This document shows positions 1-6,364 of a stretch of 10,674 bases of DNA, piece by piece; the stretch's first letter is position 1, and each line of letters begins with the position of its first letter. Location of the stretch: positions 1 through 10,674 of the forward strand of contig DATAAF010000122.1 in assembly GCA_036260255.1 (NCBI GenBank), read 5' to 3'. Under the pieces are notes generated by a model. The model saw only the letters and a list, made by a program, of their open reading frames with translations. It was not told the origin of the DNA and made no database searches. Origin of the DNA: DASZJY01 sp036260255 (lineage in GTDB: Bacteria > Actinomycetota > Acidimicrobiia > Acidimicrobiales > AC-14). Made by a program: the position numbers and the translations under genes.

Positions 1-1
1 C

Positions 2-1396
2 GGCGCGGCCGAGAGCCGCCGGCGGCGCCCCGACGCCCGTGTGCACGACGTCGCCATCACGGCCGCGCCGTTGACGATCGAGCTGGGCGCCGACCTCCGG
101 GCCGACACCTGGGGCTACGACGGCGCCGTGCCCCGGCCCGAGGTGCGGGTGCAGGCGGGCGACGTCATCCGAGCCCGGTTCACCAACCAGCTGTCCGAGC
201 CCACGACGATCCACTGGCACGGCATCACCATCCGCAACGACATGGACGGCGTCCCCGACCTCACCCAGCCGGCGGTGGCATCGGGCCAGACGTTCCTCTA
301 CGAGTTCACCGTCCCCGAACCCGGCACCTACTGGTTCCACCCCCACTTCGGGCTCCACCTCGACCGCGGCCTCTACGCCCCGCTGATCGTCGAGGACCCG
401 GCCGAGCCCGGCGACTACGACCGGGAGTACACGGTCGTGCTCGACGACTGGATCGACGGCGTCGGCAAGTCGCCCGAGGAGACCCTCGCCGACCTGCGCG
501 CCGGGTTGGGCGGCCACGCCGCCCACGGTGGCGGGGGCGGCGCCGAGGCGATGACCGCCGGTCCCCTGCTCGGCGGCGAGCACCCCGGCGACGTGCTCTA
601 CCCCATCTACCTGGCCAACGGCCGGCGGGCCTCCGACCCCGTCACCCTCGAAGCCCGGGCGGGCGAGCGCCTGCGCCTGCGGCTCGTCAACGTCGCCTCC
701 GACACGCCGTTCCGTGTCGCCCTCGGGGGCCACCGCATGACCGTCACCCACGCCGACGGCTTCCCGGTGGAGCCGGTCACGGTGGACGCCCTCATGATCG
801 GGATGGCCGAGCGCTACGACGTGGTGGTCACGGTGGCCGAGGGGGGCGTCCATCCCCTGGTCGCGGTGGCGGAGGCCAAGGGTGCCCAAGCCCTGGCCGT
901 CGTCCGGTCAGGGCCGGGCGACAACCCCCGGTCGAACGTCCGCCCCGCCGAGCTCGAGCGCCAGGTCCTCGCGCTGGGCGACCTGCGGGCGGCGGCCTCC
1001 GCCGCCCTTCCGCCCGGCGAGCCCGACCGCACGTACAAGGTCGTCCTGGAGGGCAGCGAGACGGGGTACACGTGGACGATCAACGGGAGGGCCCGCGGCC
1101 ACGACGGGCGCCACGACGCTCACGACGCCGGCCTCGAGGTCGAGCACGGGGAGCGGGTGCGGCTCACGTTCGAGAACCGCTCGGTGATGTTCCACCCCAT
1201 GCACCTGCACGGCCACCACTTCCAGACAGTCACCCCGAACGACGGCGGGGCCCGCAAGGACACGCTGATCGTGCGGCCGGACGAGCCGGTGTCGGTCGAC
1301 TTCGTCGCCGACAATCCCGGCCGCTGGGTGCTGCACTGCCACAACCTGTACCACATGGCCGGCGGGATGCAGACGACGGTCTCCTACGTCACTTGA
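2..1396 (+). CDS. Multicopper oxidase (three-cupredoxin-domain, laccase/CopA-like), 5' end outside window
   Basis: A copper enzyme that oxidises a substrate (phenolic, metal ion or small redox protein) at a type 1 copper and passes electrons to a type 2/3 cluster that reduces O2 to water. All four copper-ligand motifs are visible. Counting from the GTG at 41 as residue 1, they are HWHG (58-61), HPH (100-102), HPMHLHGHH (385-393) and HCHNLYHMAGGM (432-443). The last fits HCHxxxHxxxxM, so the type 1 copper should have a methionine axial ligand. A Gly/His-rich loop lies at about 157-167. The frame stays open upstream of 41 to the window edge and the first beta strand begins at once after the GTG, so the true start, probably with an export signal, lies outside. 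The stop overlaps the end of the convergent cupredoxin gene by 8 bp. Family is certain; the natural substrate is not readable. Copper tolerance, laccase, or oxidase with the nearby cupredoxins as electron donors are all possible. Confidence 0.93.
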   Translation, partial: GAAESRRRRPDARVHDVAITAAPLTIELGADLRADTWGYDGAVPRPEVRVQAGDVIRARFTNQLSEPTTIHWHGITIRNDMDGVPDLTQPAVASGQTFLYEFTVPEPGTYWFHPHFGLHLDRGLYAPLIVEDPAEPGDYDREYTVVLDDWIDGVGKSPEETLADLRAGLGGHAAHGGGGGAEAMTAGPLLGGEHPGDVLYPIYLANGRRASDPVTLEARAGERLRLRLVNVASDTPFRVALGGHRMTVTHADGFPVEPVTVDALMIGMAERYDVVVTVAEGGVHPLVAVAEAKGAQALAVVRSGPGDNPRSNVRPAELERQVLALGDLRAAASAALPPGEPDRTYKVVLEGSETGYTWTINGRARGHDGRHDAHDAGLEVEHGERVRLTFENRSVMFHPMHLHGHHFQTVTPNDGGARKDTLIVRPDEPVSVDFVADNPGRWVLHCHNLYHMAGGMQTTVSYVT

Positions 1397-1832
1397 CGAT
1401 GAACGACCCCTTCATGACCGCCGGGTGCACGGTGCAGTGGAACGCGTAGTTGCCCCCCTCGAGCGCCGGCCCGTCGATCGTCACCGTCCTGGGGCCGGTG
1501 AACACGTCGGCCCCCTCGAACAGGTTCTCGTTGGAGGTGTGCGTCCGGAGGAACACCAGGCTGTGGGGGATGGAGTCGTTGTTCCGGAACGTGATCGTGA
1601 ACAGCTGGCCGGCAGGGACGGCCAAGCAGTCCTTGTCGAACCTGATGCTCGAAGCGACGATCTCGAGCGACGTGCCGGACGGCTCGCACGTGGGCTCGCC
1701 GCTCGCCGCCCCGTGCTCGTGCTGGCCGGCCGCCGTCGTCGTCGCCCCGCCTGACGTCTCCGCCTCCTCGTCGTCGCCGCACCCCGCCAGCAGCAGCGCG
1801 GCCACGACCGCCACGACGAACAACCTGCGCAT
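1389..1832 (-). CDS. Cupredoxin-domain lipoprotein (blue-copper type)
   Basis: A 147-residue predicted lipoprotein carrying a single plastocyanin/azurin-like domain, likely an electron carrier or copper-binding protein outside the membrane. The N-terminus has Arg-Arg, a hydrophobic stretch and a lipobox LLAGC, with Cys18 as the lipidated residue. A Ser/Thr/Gly/His linker (about 20-47) tethers the domain. The expected type 1 copper ligands are present: His90 (in IPHSL), Cys133, His136 and Met140 (FHCTVHPAVM). Two extra cysteines, Cys49 and Cys69, could form a disulfide and recur in the divergent paralogue. The ATG is supported by AGGAGG four bases upstream. It converges on the multicopper oxidase with an 8 bp overlap and is divergent from its paralogue. 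Partnership with the oxidase is inferred from position and chemistry, not shown. Confidence 0.88.
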   Translation of the reverse strand: MRRLFVVAVVAALLLAGCGDDEEAETSGGATTTAAGQHEHGAASGEPTCEPSGTSLEIVASSIRFDKDCLAVPAGQLFTITFRNNDSIPHSLVFLRTHTSNENLFEGADVFTGPRTVTIDGPALEGGNYAFHCTVHPAVMKGSFIVK

Positions 1833-1836
1833 CCTG

Positions 1837-1842
1837 CCTCCT
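1837..1842 (-). promoter_or_regulatory. Shine-Dalgarno site AGGAGG of the minus-strand cupredoxin gene
   Basis: Read on the minus strand this is AGGAGG followed by CAGG and the ATG at 1832-1830. It fixes that start. It is notable because most other starts in the window have no such site and look leaderless. Confidence 0.75.
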
Positions 1843-1871
1843 CGGTCCGGCGCCGTCGATGCCGCCGCCCG

Positions 1872-1877
1872 ACTCTA
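1872..1877 (-). promoter_or_regulatory. Candidate -10 element TAGAGT for the minus-strand cupredoxin gene
   Basis: The minus-strand hexamer TAGAGT fits the actinobacterial TAnnnT pattern and would start a transcript near 1865, giving a leader of about 33 nt that carries the AGGAGG site. I see no convincing -35 element. Called by eye from position and sequence. Confidence 0.4.
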
Positions 1878-1918
1878 GACGTCGCCCTGGCGCCGTCCGG
1901 GGAGGGGCGGGCCGACGG

Positions 1919-1924
1919 TAGGGT
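1919..1924 (+). promoter_or_regulatory. Candidate -10 element TAGGGT, apparently leaderless promoter of the plus-strand cupredoxin gene
   Basis: TAGGGT is followed by six bases and then the ATG at 1931. Transcription would therefore begin at or next to the start codon, and no ribosome binding site lies in between. The same arrangement recurs before the genes starting at 4606, 5019, 5105 and 9206. No clear -35 element is seen. Confidence 0.5.
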
Positions 1925-1930
1925 CGGCCG

Positions 1931-2350
1931 ATGCTCCCGCCCGCCGCCCGTCGCCTCGCCCGCCTCGCCCTTCTCGTCCTCCTCGTTGTCGCCCTCGGCG
2001 CGTGCGGCGGCGGGGACGACCCGACGATCGGCGGCGCGTCGGGCGGCGCCGAGTGCGGGCCGGCGGGCGAACGCTTGACGATGTCCGCCGACGACATCAA
2101 GTACGACAAGGAGTGCCTGGCCGCCCCCGCCAACCGGCCGTTCGCCATCGTGTTCTCGAACGAGGAGAACCTGCCGCACGACATCGACATCCTGGCCGGC
2201 GAGAGCTCGAACGACCGGGTCTTCGACGGCGAGATCTTCTCGGGCGAGAAGACGGTGACCTACCAGGTGCCGCCGCTCGCGCCCGGCACCTACACCTTCC
2301 GCTGCGACGTGCACCGGGCCCAGATGCACGGGATCCTGCGGGTGCGGTAG
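1931..2350 (+). CDS. Cupredoxin-domain lipoprotein, paralogue of the divergent neighbour
   Basis: A 139-residue predicted lipoprotein with one cupredoxin domain. The signal has two arginines (7, 8), a Leu/Val-rich core and a lipobox LGAC with Cys25 as the lipidated residue, then a Gly/Asp linker. Type 1 copper ligands are His83 (LPHDI), Cys125, His128 and Met132 (FRCDVHRAQM). Cys42 and Cys62 match the extra cysteine pair of the neighbouring paralogue. By eye the two domains share roughly 40% identity, with the common core DK-[DE]-CLA-xPA. The ATG sits six bases after a TAGGGT hexamer, suggesting leaderless translation. The gene ends 13 bp before the convergent imuB stop. Role as periplasm-side or cell-surface electron carrier is inferred from the family; it may serve the oxidase at the window start. 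Confidence 0.87.
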   Translation: MLPPAARRLARLALLVLLVVALGACGGGDDPTIGGASGGAECGPAGERLTMSADDIKYDKECLAAPANRPFAIVFSNEENLPHDIDILAGESSNDRVFDGEIFSGEKTVTYQVPPLAPGTYTFRCDVHRAQMHGILRVR

Positions 2351-2364
2351 GCGACCGGTCGCCT
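2349..2364. terminator. Candidate bidirectional terminator, 16 bp perfect palindrome between convergent stops
   Basis: AGGCGACCGGTCGCCT is a perfect inverted repeat that can fold as a six-base stem with a CCGG loop on either strand. It begins inside the TAG stop of the plus-strand cupredoxin gene and ends on the first base of the reverse-complement stop of imuB, filling the whole 13 bp gap. There is no T tract, as is common for actinobacterial terminators. A protein-binding site is the main alternative. Confidence 0.5.
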
Positions 2365-3917
2365 CAGTCGTAGGTCGCCTCGACCGACCAGCGGCCGCCC
2401 TCGACGGTCAGCAGGTGGGCGTCGCCGGTGGTGGTGACCAGCTGCCCGCGGGCCCGGCGGCGGTGGTTGCGGGGGTCCCACCAGCGCTCGTCACATGGCC
2501 AGGGGCCGGCCCAGGCGGCGACGTCGGCCCAGGGCCCGCCGTCGATCGAGAGCCGGGCCGGGGCGGCGGTTGCCCCGGCCCGGCCGGTGACCGCGACCGG
2601 CGTGCCGGCGGCGTCCACGACCTCGGCGGGCCGGGGCTCGGGATGGACGGTTGCCGGAGCGGGGGCGGGGAGGTGACCGGGCCACGGCTCCCCTGAGGGA
2701 GGAGCGGACGGGCGCTCGTCGCCCCAGGGCACCAGGCGGGCCTGCTCGGCCGGCCCCCGCCCGCCCGCCACCACCGCGGTGACCACCGCCTCGTGGCCCA
2801 GCATCGCCTGCAGCCGGGCCAGAGCCCGGGCCGCCCGCTCCGCCCCTGCCCCTTCCCCGCCCCAGAAGCCCAGCTGGCGCCCGCGATCGGGGCGGACCTC
2901 GTCGGGCACCAGCCGCAGCAGGGTGAGGCCGGCGGTGGGACGGTCAGGGCCGGTGGCGAGGAGCCATCCTTCCAGCTGCCAGCGCACCCGCTGGGCGAGG
3001 GCGGCGGCGTTGAGCCCGGACGGGAGCCGCCAAAGCCGGGACAGGCGTTCGCCGTGGTCGGTCTCCGCCTCGATGCCGAGCCGCGTGACGGCCAGCCCCT
3101 CGTCGGCCAGGCGGGCGAAGAGCTCGTCGGCCAGCGACTTGGCGACGAACGCCGCCGTCTCCACCGACTCGACCGGAGGATCGAGCTCGGCCCCCGCGAC
3201 CAGGTCGGGAGGGGGCGTGCGGGCCCAGAGGGGCCGGTCGTCGAGGCCCCGAGCCAGGCGGTGGGCGGCGGCGCCGGCCGGGCCAAAACGGGCGAGCACG
3301 GCAGCCGCGGGAAGGACGGCCAGGTCGCCCAACGTGCGGATGCCCAAGCGCTCCCAGAGGTCGACGAGGGGGGCGTCGACGGCCGGCTCGAGAACCGAGA
3401 CGGCCAGGGGGGCGAGGAAGGCGGCACTCGCACCGGGAGGAACGACCTTCGCGGCGCGCGCCGCCTGCTCGGCGGCGAACGGCCCGTCGGCGATTCCGAC
3501 GCGGCAGGTGCCGGTGGTGGCGGCGGAGACCCGCTCGGCCACCCGGGCGGCCAGGGCGTGGTCGCCGCCGAAGTACCGCGACGGGCCCCGGGTCGCGAGC
3601 GAGCACGTCCCCGGGCGGGTGACCTCCACGCGGGGCGAGAACGACTCCACCGCCGCCACCACCGGCTCGAAGGCGCGGACGTCGCGGGCGGGATCGTGGT
3701 CGGCCACCACCAGCGACGGGCAGCGCGCCTCGGCCTGGCGGCGGCGGAGCCCGACCACCACCTCCTCGTCCCGGGCGGGGTCGGAGCAGGCCACCACCCG
3801 GCCGGCGGCGACCACCGCCACCGGCAGGGTCAGAGCCAGCCCGGTGGCCACCACCGGCCACTCGGGGCAGTGCACGACCAACGTGCGCACCCCACCCCCG
3901 CCCATGCTCCCGCTCAC
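2364..3917 (-). CDS. imuB: ImuB, catalytically inactive Y-family polymerase-like mutasome protein
   Basis: A 517-residue adaptor of the ImuA'-ImuB-DnaE2 translesion mutasome; in mycobacteria it links the error-prone polymerase DnaE2 to the sliding clamp during SOS mutagenesis. The N-terminal polymerase-like fold is recognisable: LVVHCPEWPVVA (13-24), GLRRRQAEARCP (56-67), FEPVVAAVESFSPRVEVTRPG (83-103) and GPSRYFGG (111-118). The acidic residues that bind metal in active Y polymerases are absent at the usual places, as expected for ImuB. A clamp-binding motif QLGFWGG lies at 348-354, followed by a Pro-rich linker and a C-terminal domain with WPCDERWWDP (473-482). The GTG start at 3917 overlaps the imuA' stop as GTGA, implying translational coupling. 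A longer open frame upstream to 4661 is antisense-type composition, not protein. No dnaE2 is in the window; the operon ends here against a convergent gene. Confidence 0.93.
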   Translation of the reverse strand: MSGSMGGGGVRTLVVHCPEWPVVATGLALTLPVAVVAAGRVVACSDPARDEEVVVGLRRRQAEARCPSLVVADHDPARDVRAFEPVVAAVESFSPRVEVTRPGTCSLATRGPSRYFGGDHALAARVAERVSAATTGTCRVGIADGPFAAEQAARAAKVVPPGASAAFLAPLAVSVLEPAVDAPLVDLWERLGIRTLGDLAVLPAAAVLARFGPAGAAAHRLARGLDDRPLWARTPPPDLVAGAELDPPVESVETAAFVAKSLADELFARLADEGLAVTRLGIEAETDHGERLSRLWRLPSGLNAAALAQRVRWQLEGWLLATGPDRPTAGLTLLRLVPDEVRPDRGRQLGFWGGEGAGAERAARALARLQAMLGHEAVVTAVVAGGRGPAEQARLVPWGDERPSAPPSGEPWPGHLPAPAPATVHPEPRPAEVVDAAGTPVAVTGRAGATAAPARLSIDGGPWADVAAWAGPWPCDERWWDPRNHRRRARGQLVTTTGDAHLLTVEGGRWSVEATYD

Positions 3918-4606
3918 TCGGCCGTCCTCGCGCAATTGCCCCGCAGGGGAGGCGTTCGCGCCGGCGCCACGTCGCCGCCGGAGGCGGGGAGCCACAGGGC
4001 GGCCCGGCGCGGGCGGGCCGCCGCTCCCCGACCGGTCACCACCACCTCGACCCGGCGGGCGAGGAGCCGGCCGTGGCCGTCGCCCACCCCCTCCCAGCTC
4101 GCGGCGACAACGCCGAGGCGGACGTCGACCGCCTCCGGCCACCGCTCGGCGCCGACCACGACCAGCACCGAGCCCCGCTCCCGACCGCGGGCGGCCAGGC
4201 GGCGGGCCTGGGGCGGGCGCAGGCGGGGCGGCGGCCAGGCCACCACCACATCGAACGCGTCGAGAAGGGCGGCCGCCGCCCACGCCCACCCTCCCCGGGC
4301 CGAGCCGGGGGCGGCCGCCACGAGGGGGAACCGCTCGAGCACGACGCCCAGCTCGGCCGCCGCCCGCGGCCCCACCGGCGGGCGCCCCACCCCCACCGCC
4401 GCGCACCACGACCCGTCCACCGACGCCGCCGCCACCAGGGCCAAGGCCAGCGAGGTCGAGCCGCTCACCGCCACCACCGACCCTCGCCGCAGGCCGCCCT
4501 CGGGGAGGAGGGCGCGCAGCGGAGGGAGCACCGGCAGGAGGCGCTCCCCGGCCAGGGCCACCGGCCGCACCCGACCGGCGACCTGCTCGAGGAGGGCGGG
4601 GGTCAC
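3914..4606 (-). CDS. imuA': ImuA' (RecA-like mutasome accessory protein)
   Basis: A 230-residue protein at the head of the imuA'-imuB operon. In mycobacteria ImuA' is a RecA-fold protein that binds ImuB and is needed for DnaE2-dependent mutagenesis after DNA damage. The sequence shows the RecA-type pattern LLPEGGLRRGSVVAVSGS (33-50), but the nucleotide-binding loop is degenerate: SGSTSLAL stands where GxxxxGK[ST] would be. A Walker B-like strand VVVAWPPPRLRPP (120-132) and a later strand SVLVVVGAERWPEAV (146-160) follow. The first stretch is Leu/Pro/Val-rich and the C-terminus is basic and low in complexity. The GTG start is six bases after a -10 hexamer and next to a LexA box, so it is probably a leaderless SOS transcript. 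The assignment rests on context (direct coupling to imuB, LexA box) as much as on the divergent sequence. Confidence 0.82.
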   Translation of the reverse strand: MTPALLEQVAGRVRPVALAGERLLPVLPPLRALLPEGGLRRGSVVAVSGSTSLALALVAAASVDGSWCAAVGVGRPPVGPRAAAELGVVLERFPLVAAAPGSARGGWAWAAAALLDAFDVVVAWPPPRLRPPQARRLAARGRERGSVLVVVGAERWPEAVDVRLGVVAASWEGVGDGHGRLLARRVEVVVTGRGAAARPRRAALWLPASGGDVAPARTPPLRGNCARTAE

Positions 4607-4612
4607 GCCCGA

Positions 4613-4618
4613 AGCTTA
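4613..4618 (-). promoter_or_regulatory. Candidate -10 element TAAGCT of the imuA'-imuB operon, apparently leaderless
   Basis: On the minus strand TAAGCT is followed by six bases (TCGGGC) and then the GTG of imuA'. The LexA palindrome lies immediately upstream with no base between, in the -35/-10 spacer, so a bound repressor would block RNA polymerase. Confidence 0.6.
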
Positions 4619-4634
4619 TCGAACAGCTGTTCGA
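4619..4634. promoter_or_regulatory. LexA binding site (SOS box), perfect 16 bp palindrome
   Basis: TCGAACAGCTGTTCGA is a perfect palindrome and matches the mycobacterial/Gram-positive SOS box form TCGAAC-N4-GTTCGA at every fixed position. It abuts the candidate -10 of the imuA'-imuB operon, whose homologues are DNA-damage-inducible. It is too far downstream of the Nfu-like gene's start to control that gene by simple promoter occlusion. Confidence 0.92.
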
Positions 4635-4683
4635 ACGAGCCAGGGCGTCCGCCCCGGTCACGTCCGCGAGGATCGAGTCGGCG

Positions 4684-5019
4684 TTACGCCTCGGCCGCCG
4701 GAGCCATGGGGTCGGCCACCTCGACGCCCTCCCGGTAGTACGTGAAGAGGTTGTGGATCACTTCGGCCAGCGTCTGGCGGGCACCCTCGTCGGCGCCTCC
4801 GGCCAGCTCGACGGTGACCACGTTCGAGTACACGTGGACGGCGCCCACCAGACCGGTCGCGAACAGGCGGCGGGCCAGCTCGTCCACCGGCCGGTTCCCC
4901 GTCACCTCGGGCGACCGGTAGCGCTCGTGGCCCATGCCGGTGAGGCTGCGGTTGAGCTCGAAGATGGCGACGCCGGGTCGTGTCGTCGGCTTCTCGGTGA
5001 CGGTGATCAGCTGGCCCAC
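4684..5019 (-). CDS. Small protein resembling the Nfu/NifU N-terminal domain
   Basis: A 111-residue soluble protein. Its pattern resembles the N-terminal domain of Nfu-type iron-sulfur scaffold proteins: a first strand (GVAIFELNRSL, 16-26), a phenylalanine/tyrosine-rich turn with RSPEVTG, then DELARRLFATGLVGAVHVYSN (46-66) matching the family's 'spLA..LF.i.gV..Vf.g.' pattern, a valine-rich strand VVTVELAG, and a final helix ending FTYYREG. The C-terminal CxxC cluster-binding domain of full Nfu is absent and the protein has no cysteine, so by itself it should not carry a cluster. The GTG start lies nine bases after a TAGCCT hexamer with no ribosome binding site, consistent with near-leaderless expression. 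It is transcribed towards imuA' but imuA' has its own promoter. Function unknown; domain call is by eye. Confidence 0.55.
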   Translation of the reverse strand: MGQLITVTEKPTTRPGVAIFELNRSLTGMGHERYRSPEVTGNRPVDELARRLFATGLVGAVHVYSNVVTVELAGGADEGARQTLAEVIHNLFTYYREGVEVADPMAPAAEA

Positions 5020-5028
5020 GGAGCCCGC

Positions 5029-5034
5029 AGGCTA
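5029..5034 (-). promoter_or_regulatory. Candidate -10 element TAGCCT of the Nfu-like gene
   Basis: On the minus strand TAGCCT is followed by nine bases and the GTG at 5019, giving a leader of only two or three bases. It shares the 85 bp divergent region with the promoter of the AI-2E family gene. No clear -35 element. Confidence 0.42.
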
Positions 5035-5092
5035 ACCCGCGCACCACGTCCGGAGGCACCTGGCGTGCGGCCGTACCGGATCGACCCCTGGG

Positions 5093-5098
5093 TAGGCT
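5093..5098 (+). promoter_or_regulatory. Candidate -10 element TAGGCT, apparently leaderless promoter of the AI-2E/arginine gene unit
   Basis: TAGGCT, six bases (CGGCCC), then the GTG at 5105. The layout is nearly identical to that before the cupredoxin gene at 1931 (TAGGGT, CGGCCG, ATG). It would drive the three coupled genes to 8480. Confidence 0.52.
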
Positions 5099-5104
5099 CG
5101 GCCC

Positions 5105-6364
5105 GTGCCCACCGAGACGCGCCCGGTGCCGGTGCGGACCATCCTCGCCACCATCGGCCTGGTGCTGGCCACGGTGATCGGCCTGTACCTGGTGGTGCTC
5201 CTGGCCCGCATCATCGCCCTGCTCGTGGTGGCCGGGTTCTTCGCCGTCGTGCTCAACCAGCCCGTCGACTGGCTCCAGCGGCAGCTGCACTTTCGGCGGG
5301 GCCTGGCCACGACCGTGGTGTACGTGCTCGGGTTGGCGCTCGTCTCGGGGTTGCTGTACCTCATCATCCGTCCCCTGGTCGACCAGGTACAGGACTTCTC
5401 CGACAACTTCCCGGAGTACGTGAGCGAGGCCAGGGCGGGCGAGGGGCCCGTCGGCGGGCTGGTGAAGCGGTACAAGCTCGACGAGAGGCTCGAGCAGAAC
5501 GAGGACAGGATCCGCGAGTGGCTCAGCTCGGCGGGGGGCCCGGCCGTCAAGGTGGCACGGTCGGTGGCCAGCGGGATCATCTCCCTGCTGACCATTCTCG
5601 TCCTCTCGTTCCTCCTCATCCTCTACGCGCCCGATCTGGCCCGAAGCGCCCTGGGGATCCTCTCGCCACCACGCCGAGAACGGGTGCTCGCAGTCGCCGG
5701 CGACTGCGGGCGGGCCCTCACCGGCTACGTGATGGGCAACCTCACGATCAGCGTCATCGCCGGCGTGGTCACGTTCATCGCGCTCTGGGCCTTCGACGTG
5801 CCGTTCCGGGCCGTCCTCGCCCTGTGGGTGGCCTTCGCCGACCTGATCCCCCTCGTCGGGGCCACCCTCGGTGCCATCCCCACGGTGGCGGTGGCGTTCC
5901 TCCACTCCACCAGCGCGGGCATCGGGATGCTGATCGTCTACATCGTCTACCAGCAGTTCGAGAACCACGTGCTGCAGGTCGTGATCATGTCCAAGACCGT
6001 GCAGATCAACCAGCTGTTCGTCCTGGTGAGCGTGCTGATCGGCGTCGAGCTGTTCGGCTTCCTCGGAGCCCTCCTGGCCATCCCGGCGGCGGGGGTGATC
6101 CAGGTGATCCTCCGGGACCTCTGGGATCACCGCCGGGGCCGCTTCAAGGAAGAGCCCACCATCGGCGAGGACGAGGTGCCGGTTTCCGAGCACCTGGCCC
6201 GGGAAGGCAAAGAGCAGGGACAGGAAGAGGAGCCGGCCGGTGACCGCGCCCCGGCCGGTGATGGCACCCCGGCCGGTGACGGCGCCCCGGCCGGTGACGG
6301 CGCCCCGGCGGGGGCGGCGAAGCCGCCGGAGACAGCCCCCGAAGCCACGCCGACGACCTCCTGA
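5105..6364 (+). CDS. AI-2E family (PerM/TqsA-type) integral membrane transporter
   Basis: A 419-residue polytopic membrane protein. The family includes exporters of small molecules such as TqsA and also members reported as Na+(Li+)/H+ antiporters; the substrate here cannot be read. Hydrophobic segments fall at about 11-50 (two), 67-91, 153-175, 205-230, 234-267 (two), 272-284 and 303-338. Family signatures include NQPVDWLQRQL (51-61) after the second helix, a charged loop (92-150), DLIPLVGATLGAIPTV (246-261) and QQFENHVLQ (283-291). The cytoplasmic tail after about 341 is acidic and ends in a run of six-residue PAGDGA-type repeats. The GTG start is six bases after a -10 hexamer. The stop overlaps the next start by one base (TGATG), so the transporter is coupled to the LOR/SDH gene. 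Confidence 0.9.
   Translation: MPTETRPVPVRTILATIGLVLATVIGLYLVVLLARIIALLVVAGFFAVVLNQPVDWLQRQLHFRRGLATTVVYVLGLALVSGLLYLIIRPLVDQVQDFSDNFPEYVSEARAGEGPVGGLVKRYKLDERLEQNEDRIREWLSSAGGPAVKVARSVASGIISLLTILVLSFLLILYAPDLARSALGILSPPRRERVLAVAGDCGRALTGYVMGNLTISVIAGVVTFIALWAFDVPFRAVLALWVAFADLIPLVGATLGAIPTVAVAFLHSTSAGIGMLIVYIVYQQFENHVLQVVIMSKTVQINQLFVLVSVLIGVELFGFLGALLAIPAAGVIQVILRDLWDHRRGRFKEEPTIGEDEVPVSEHLAREGKEQGQEEEPAGDRAPAGDGTPAGDGAPAGDGAPAGAAKPPETAPEATPTTS
6233..6322 (+). repeat. 18 bp tandem repeat encoding PAGDGA units
   Basis: Four clear copies of CCGGCCGGTGAYSGCRCC-like units (6233-6250, 6251-6268, 6269-6286, 6287-6304; the last two identical) and a degenerate fifth (6305-6322). They lie in frame inside the AI-2E family gene and encode PAGDRA, PAGDGT, PAGDGA, PAGDGA and PAGAAK in its C-terminal tail. 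Copy number could vary between strains without shifting the frame. Confidence 0.9.

Noticed and set aside
1384..2329. Two long minus-strand frames spanning both cupredoxin genes (268 and 282 codons)
   Set aside because: They are Arg/Gly-rich and lack motifs, whereas both lipoproteins show lipoboxes and complete copper ligands.
4643..4656. Possible terminator hairpin GGGC-GTCC-GCCC after the Nfu-like gene
   Set aside because: Four-base stem only, no T tract, and such short repeats are common at this GC content.
3918..4661. N-terminal extension of the imuB reading frame up to 4661
   Set aside because: The extension is Gly/Arg/Pro low-complexity sequence antiparallel to no function and overlaps imuA' in another frame. 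The ImuB domain begins right after the GTG at 3917, which is coupled to the imuA' stop.
4658..6193. 511-codon minus-strand open frame under the transporter gene
   Set aside because: His/Glu/Asp/Gly-rich composition typical of an antisense frame of a membrane protein gene, and it collides with the well-supported AI-2E family gene.
2779..6243. 1154-codon open frame on the plus strand across imuB, imuA', the Nfu-like gene and part of the transporter gene
   Set aside because: Its product is Arg/Pro/Ser/Gly-rich with no recognisable domain and crosses five well-supported features. Stop codons are rare in GC-rich DNA, so long spurious frames are expected.
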